This document shows positions 4,956-7,814 of a stretch of 7,814 nt of DNA, one piece after another. The translations under genes were made by a program, and so were the position numbers. Numbering within the stretch: position 1 is the stretch's first letter; each line of letters begins with the position of its first letter. Source of the stretch: Bacteroidales bacterium UBA3816 (GTDB lineage: Bacteria > Bacteroidota > Bacteroidia > Bacteroidales > P3); NCBI GenBank assembly GCA_002368955.1, contig DFDY01000093.1, forward strand, positions 1-7,814. The letters run 5' to 3'. The notes beneath the pieces were generated by a model, which was not told the DNA's origin, searched no databases, and saw only the letters and a program-made list of their open reading frames with translations.

Positions 4956-5669
4956 ATGAACCTTTTACAAGCAGACTTCGATGCCGACATAGCCAATGAA
5001 TATGGCAGCCAAATCAGCAATATGGACTTCCTAGGCATTCCCCTCTTCGACGGACCCAACCTCTGGAACCTGCTCATCCGTTTTGCATTCAACCTGCTGA
5101 TATGCTGGGTGCTGGTGCAGTTCTTCTACTATCGCATAAGCCACAGACGCGACTACTACTTCACCTACATCATGTTCAGCGTAACCATCTTTCTGCTGCT
5201 CTTCCTATTGCAAAATCTGACCATCGAGATTGGGTTTGCCCTAGGCCTATTCGCCATCTTTGGCATGATACGCTACCGCACCAACACCCTGCCAGTGCGC
5301 GAAATGACCTACCTATTCGTCATCATCGGCGTGAGCATCATCAACGGATTTGGCATGAGTGCCAGCTATGTGGCATTGCTGGTGACCAATGTGCTGGTAA
5401 TTCTGGTAACCTGGATTCTGGAAAGCACACACCTCACCCGCACCGAGGCCCACAAAATCATCCTCTACGACAAAATAGCCCTCATCAAACCTGAATGCCG
5501 ACAGGAGCTGCTGGCCGACGTAAAGGCCCGCACAGGTCTGGACATCATCAACATACAGGTAGGCAGCATCGACTTTCTGAAAGACACGGCCTACCTGAAA
5601 GTCACCTACATTCCTACGGACAAAATGCCCAACGACATCGACATGGTGACCAAATTCAAACAAAACTGA
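4956..5669 (+). CDS. DUF4956 polytopic membrane protein
   Basis: The 237-residue inner-membrane protein has likely membrane segments at about 38-59, 68-88, 91-105, 116-133 and 134-155, and a cytoplasmic-looking C-terminal domain (about 160-237). The loop after segment 3 carries FGMIRYRTNTLPVREMTYLF (102-121), the signature block of DUF4956. Members are repeatedly found next to VTC-domain genes, as here, and are thought to form a membrane partner in polyphosphate production or handling. No activity has been assigned that I can rely on. The C-terminal part, with RQELLADVKARTGLDIINIQ (182-201) and following strands, resembles a small alpha/beta domain. The protein is full length with no disruption, which contrasts with the interrupted VTC gene 12 bases upstream. 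That tight spacing supports co-transcription. No terminator follows, so transcription may run into glmM. Confidence 0.9.
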   Translation: MNLLQADFDADIANEYGSQISNMDFLGIPLFDGPNLWNLLIRFAFNLLICWVLVQFFYYRISHRRDYYFTYIMFSVTIFLLLFLLQNLTIEIGFALGLFAIFGMIRYRTNTLPVREMTYLFVIIGVSIINGFGMSASYVALLVTNVLVILVTWILESTHLTRTEAHKIILYDKIALIKPECRQELLADVKARTGLDIINIQVGSIDFLKDTAYLKVTYIPTDKMPNDIDMVTKFKQN

Positions 5670-5784
5670 CGTCCCTCCCTATTTTTTATCCCATATCAGA
5701 CAATAAAAAAATCAATTCCACGTTTGAGGAAACTATAATAATTAAACACTTAAGAATAGAATATCAATCAAAAAGACAATTATT

Positions 5785-7173
5785 ATGAGCCTTATCAAAT
5801 CCATTTCGGGCATTCGAGGCACCATTGGCGGCAAGCCTGGTGAAGGCCTCAGCCCCATCGACGTAGTCAAGTTCACCACAGCCTTTGCCACTTTCCTGCA
5901 ACGTCGCAATCCCGACAAGAAACGCCTCACCCTGGTAGTGGGTCGCGATGCACGCCTCTCTGGCGCCATGGTAGACCGACTCGTGGTCGGCACCCTGCAG
6001 GGCATGGGCATCGACGTCCTTGAAACCGGTTTCTCCACCACCCCCACCACCGAAATGACCGTCATTGACAGTCATGCCGACGGCGGCATCATCATCACCG
6101 CCTCCCACAACCCCAAAGAGTGGAACGCCCTCAAACTCCTCAATGCCCGCGGCGAATTTATCGACGCCGCCGAAGGCAACGAGGTGATTGCCCTTGCCGA
6201 CAAGGAAGACTTCGCCTATGCCGAGGTCGACCAGTTAGGCCAGGTGACCGAAGACCCGAACACCATCGACCACCATATCGAGCGTGTCCTTGGGCTGAAA
6301 CTTGTGGACCGTGAGGCCATCGCCAAGGCCAATTTCCGCGTGGCCGTGGATGCTGTCAACTCCACTGGCGGCATTGCCATTCCCCGCCTGTTACGTACCT
6401 TGGGCGTGAAAGACGTGGTGGAACTTAATTGCGAACCCACCGGCCATTTTGCCCATAATCCCGAACCCATTCCCCAGAACCTGACCCAGATTGCCGACAC
6501 TGTGGCCCGCGAGCACTGCGACCTCGGCATCGTGGTTGACCCCGATGTTGATCGTCTGGCACTGGTGTGCGAGACCGGTGAAATGTTTGGCGAGGAATAT
6601 ACCCTGGTGAGCGTAGCCGACTATGTGCTGCAACACACCCCCGGCAACACCGTTTCCAACATGTCCTCCTCCCGCGCCCTGCGCGATGTCACCCACAAGT
6701 ACAGCGGCTGCCAATATGAGGCCTCTGCCGTGGGCGAAGTCAACGTCACCACCCTCATGCGCAAGAACCATGCCGTCATCGGAGGCGAAGGCAACGGCGG
6801 CGTCATCTACCCCGAATTGCACTACGGCCGCGATGCATTGGTGGGTGTGGCCCTCTTCCTCACCCTCTTGGCTAAGAAAGGCATGAAGATGAGCGAGCTG
6901 CGCAAGACCTACCCCGACTACATCATCAGCAAGAACCGCAAAGACCTGACGCCCGACATGGACGTGGATGCCCTGCTGAAGAAAGTGGCCGAGAAATACA
7001 ACGCCGACAAAAGCTGCCAGGTGAGCACCATCGACGGCGTGAAGATAGATTTCGAAGACGGCTGGGTACATCTGCGCAAGAGCAACACCGAGCCCATCAT
7101 CCGCATATACAGCGAGGCCCACACCGAGGCCCGCGCCAACGAACTGGCCCAACAGGTCATTGCCGAAATCTAA
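5785..7173 (+). CDS. glmM: Phosphoglucosamine mutase (alpha-D-phosphohexomutase family)
   Basis: Converts glucosamine 6-phosphate to glucosamine 1-phosphate in the cytoplasm, feeding UDP-GlcNAc for peptidoglycan and lipopolysaccharide. The 462-residue protein shows all four family sites. The phosphoserine loop is TASHNP (105-110), with Ser107 as the phosphorylated residue. The Mg-binding loop is DPDVDR (252-257), the sugar-binding loop is GEGNGG (334-339), and the phosphate-binding loop is RKSNTEPIIRIYSEA (431-445). The N-terminal SISGIRGTIGG (6-16) is typical of the Bacteroidota form. Length is normal (E. coli GlmM has 445 residues). Related mutases acting on mannose or glucose phosphates share these motifs, so substrate assignment rests on overall resemblance to Bacteroidota GlmM. 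The ATG at 5785 starts just before the first conserved strand. The 115-base AT-rich gap upstream shows no clear TAnnTTTG box, leaving read-through from the DUF4956 gene possible. A strong terminator follows. Confidence 0.9.
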   Translation: MSLIKSISGIRGTIGGKPGEGLSPIDVVKFTTAFATFLQRRNPDKKRLTLVVGRDARLSGAMVDRLVVGTLQGMGIDVLETGFSTTPTTEMTVIDSHADGGIIITASHNPKEWNALKLLNARGEFIDAAEGNEVIALADKEDFAYAEVDQLGQVTEDPNTIDHHIERVLGLKLVDREAIAKANFRVAVDAVNSTGGIAIPRLLRTLGVKDVVELNCEPTGHFAHNPEPIPQNLTQIADTVAREHCDLGIVVDPDVDRLALVCETGEMFGEEYTLVSVADYVLQHTPGNTVSNMSSSRALRDVTHKYSGCQYEASAVGEVNVTTLMRKNHAVIGGEGNGGVIYPELHYGRDALVGVALFLTLLAKKGMKMSELRKTYPDYIISKNRKDLTPDMDVDALLKKVAEKYNADKSCQVSTIDGVKIDFEDGWVHLRKSNTEPIIRIYSEAHTEARANELAQQVIAEI

Positions 7174-7192
7174 TACACAATAAGGCATTAAG

Positions 7193-7227
7193 GAGGCGCT
7201 GGCCGTGGGCCAGCGCCTCTTTTTTTT
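7193..7227 (+). terminator. Strong intrinsic terminator of glmM
   Basis: GAGGCGCTGGCC (7193-7204), loop GTG, then GGCCAGCGCCTC (7208-7219) form a perfect 12-bp stem followed by eight Ts (7220-7227). It starts 20 bases after the glmM stop. The minus-strand side lacks a T run, so it acts only for plus-strand transcription. Confidence 0.95.
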
Positions 7228-7330
7228 CAATCCCTTGGTAGATTATCTTTGACGAAGCCACCCATCCTTTTCAATGTGCGGACAGATTCTAAACTGCAAT
7301 TAGCCTTGGTGCCAAACGTTCTTCACCGGT

Positions 7331-7753
7331 CTATTCTCCGAAATCCTCGTCAACAGTGAATGTTAAATGCAAGGTATTCTCCAGAGAACTATCTACAAAG
7401 TACATCCAGTTGATAGGGTGATATGGATTTCGTACTTTGAGTACAGAGTCGTATGGTGCCGTACAACTTCGGAAAGAATAACGTATTGTGTCATCTAATA
7501 CCATACACAATGTGTCGCCAAAAAGAAATTCCAAGTTAGGGTATACGCCATCGCTTAAGGCTTCACCAATAAATACCGTAGAGTCATTCGCTATGGTGAC
7601 TGTTTTCCGGTCGGATGTCAGCGTTACCTTATGGCCGCTATTGTTCGCAATATAGTCATGCACCGAAACAAATTCGTGCCTACAAGTACAAGAGGTGGCT
7701 ACTGCCATAAGGGTTACAAACGCTAACCCTAAGAATAAAGGATTCCTTTTCAT
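7331..7753 (-). CDS. Small outer-membrane-type lipoprotein of unknown function
   Basis: The 140-residue protein starts at ATG 7753; a longer reading from 7780 would bury the signal. MKRNPLFLGLAFVTLMAVATSC is a lipoprotein signal peptide with a lipobox ending ATS-Cys22, so the mature protein is probably lipidated and anchored in the periplasm or outer membrane. The rest is predicted beta-rich: YIANNSGHKVTLTSDRKTV (34-52), ANDSTVFIGE (55-64), LEFLFGDTLCMVLDDTIRY (74-92) and PINWMYFVDSSLENTLHLTF (113-132). Three further cysteines are Cys24, Cys83 and Cys97. Small lipoproteins with 'N.SGH..TLT' and 'FGD...DD.IRY' patterns occur, from memory, as paralogous families in gut Bacteroidales, but I cannot name a function. 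It is a lone gene, transcribed convergently with glmM. It is AT-richer: 27 G/C in the 70 bases at 7331-7400, against 36 of 60 in glmM at 6121-6180. No clear promoter is visible before the window ends. Confidence 0.8.
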   Translation of the reverse strand: MKRNPLFLGLAFVTLMAVATSCTCRHEFVSVHDYIANNSGHKVTLTSDRKTVTIANDSTVFIGEALSDGVYPNLEFLFGDTLCMVLDDTIRYSFRSCTAPYDSVLKVRNPYHPINWMYFVDSSLENTLHLTFTVDEDFGE

Positions 7754-7814
7754 ATTTGTTATTTTTTTATGATAAAACAATTTTCCTTATTTTGGGGACT
7801 TCTATAAATCACCC

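Noticed and set aside
5670..5784. Promoter or riboswitch ahead of glmM, including a glmS-like ribozyme
   Set aside because: The 115 bases are AT-rich with no TAnnTTTG box at a sensible distance and no stable extended fold that I could see.
6391..7230. Minus-strand open frame of 279 codons antisense to glmM
   Set aside because: It is a shadow of the GC-rich glmM coding strand, His/Gly/Val/Ala-rich with no family features, and it runs through the glmM terminator hairpin.

Overview
The window looks like chromosomal DNA of a Bacteroidales bacterium, most likely a Prevotella-like (Prevotellaceae) genome. The reasons are a type IX secretion (T9SS) C-terminal sorting domain, Bacteroidota-type -7 promoter boxes (TAnnTTTG), start codons without Shine-Dalgarno sequences, a rhamnulokinase followed by rhamnose isomerase, and a VTC-domain/DUF4956 gene pair. 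The placement rests on recognised protein families and not on a search.

Layout. (1) 1-1828, minus strand: an L-rhamnose catabolic unit, promoter > rhamnulokinase (rhaB) > L-rhamnose isomerase (rhaA, only the first 55 codons are in the window). rhaB is bracketed by arrays of a 7-bp repeat (CTCAATT/CTCAACT on the plus strand). The 3' array contains its stop codon, and the C-terminus appears clipped. The rhaB-rhaA gap also holds three hairpin-forming sequences. (2) 1874-3615, minus strand: a self-contained gene with a promoter box and terminator, encoding a secreted protein with two tandem acid-phosphatase (PAP2) domains and a T9SS sorting domain. (3) 3657-3755: a divergent intergenic region with two inverted repeats. 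(4) 3765-5669, plus strand: an apparent operon of a small exported YD-like protein, a VTC-domain (polyphosphate polymerase-like) protein and a DUF4956 membrane protein. The VTC frame is broken by one in-frame TGA 38 codons from its usual end, and that TGA sits in the loop of a perfect inverted repeat. (5) 5785-7227, plus strand: a phosphoglucosamine mutase gene (GlmM type) ending in a strong intrinsic terminator. (6) 7331-7753, minus strand: a small, AT-richer lipoprotein gene of unknown function.

Functionally, rhaB and rhaA carry out consecutive steps of rhamnose use (isomerase, then kinase). The VTC and DUF4956 genes form a recurrent pair thought to act in polyphosphate metabolism at the membrane. 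The divergent secreted phosphatase may add a phosphate theme, but that link is inference. glmM serves UDP-GlcNAc and cell-wall synthesis and is probably independent.

The points most worth a second look are the interrupted VTC gene with its palindrome, the heptamer arrays at both ends of rhaB with the apparent loss of the kinase C-terminus, and the tandem-domain secreted phosphatase. I found no CRISPR array, tRNA, rRNA, transposase or phage gene.
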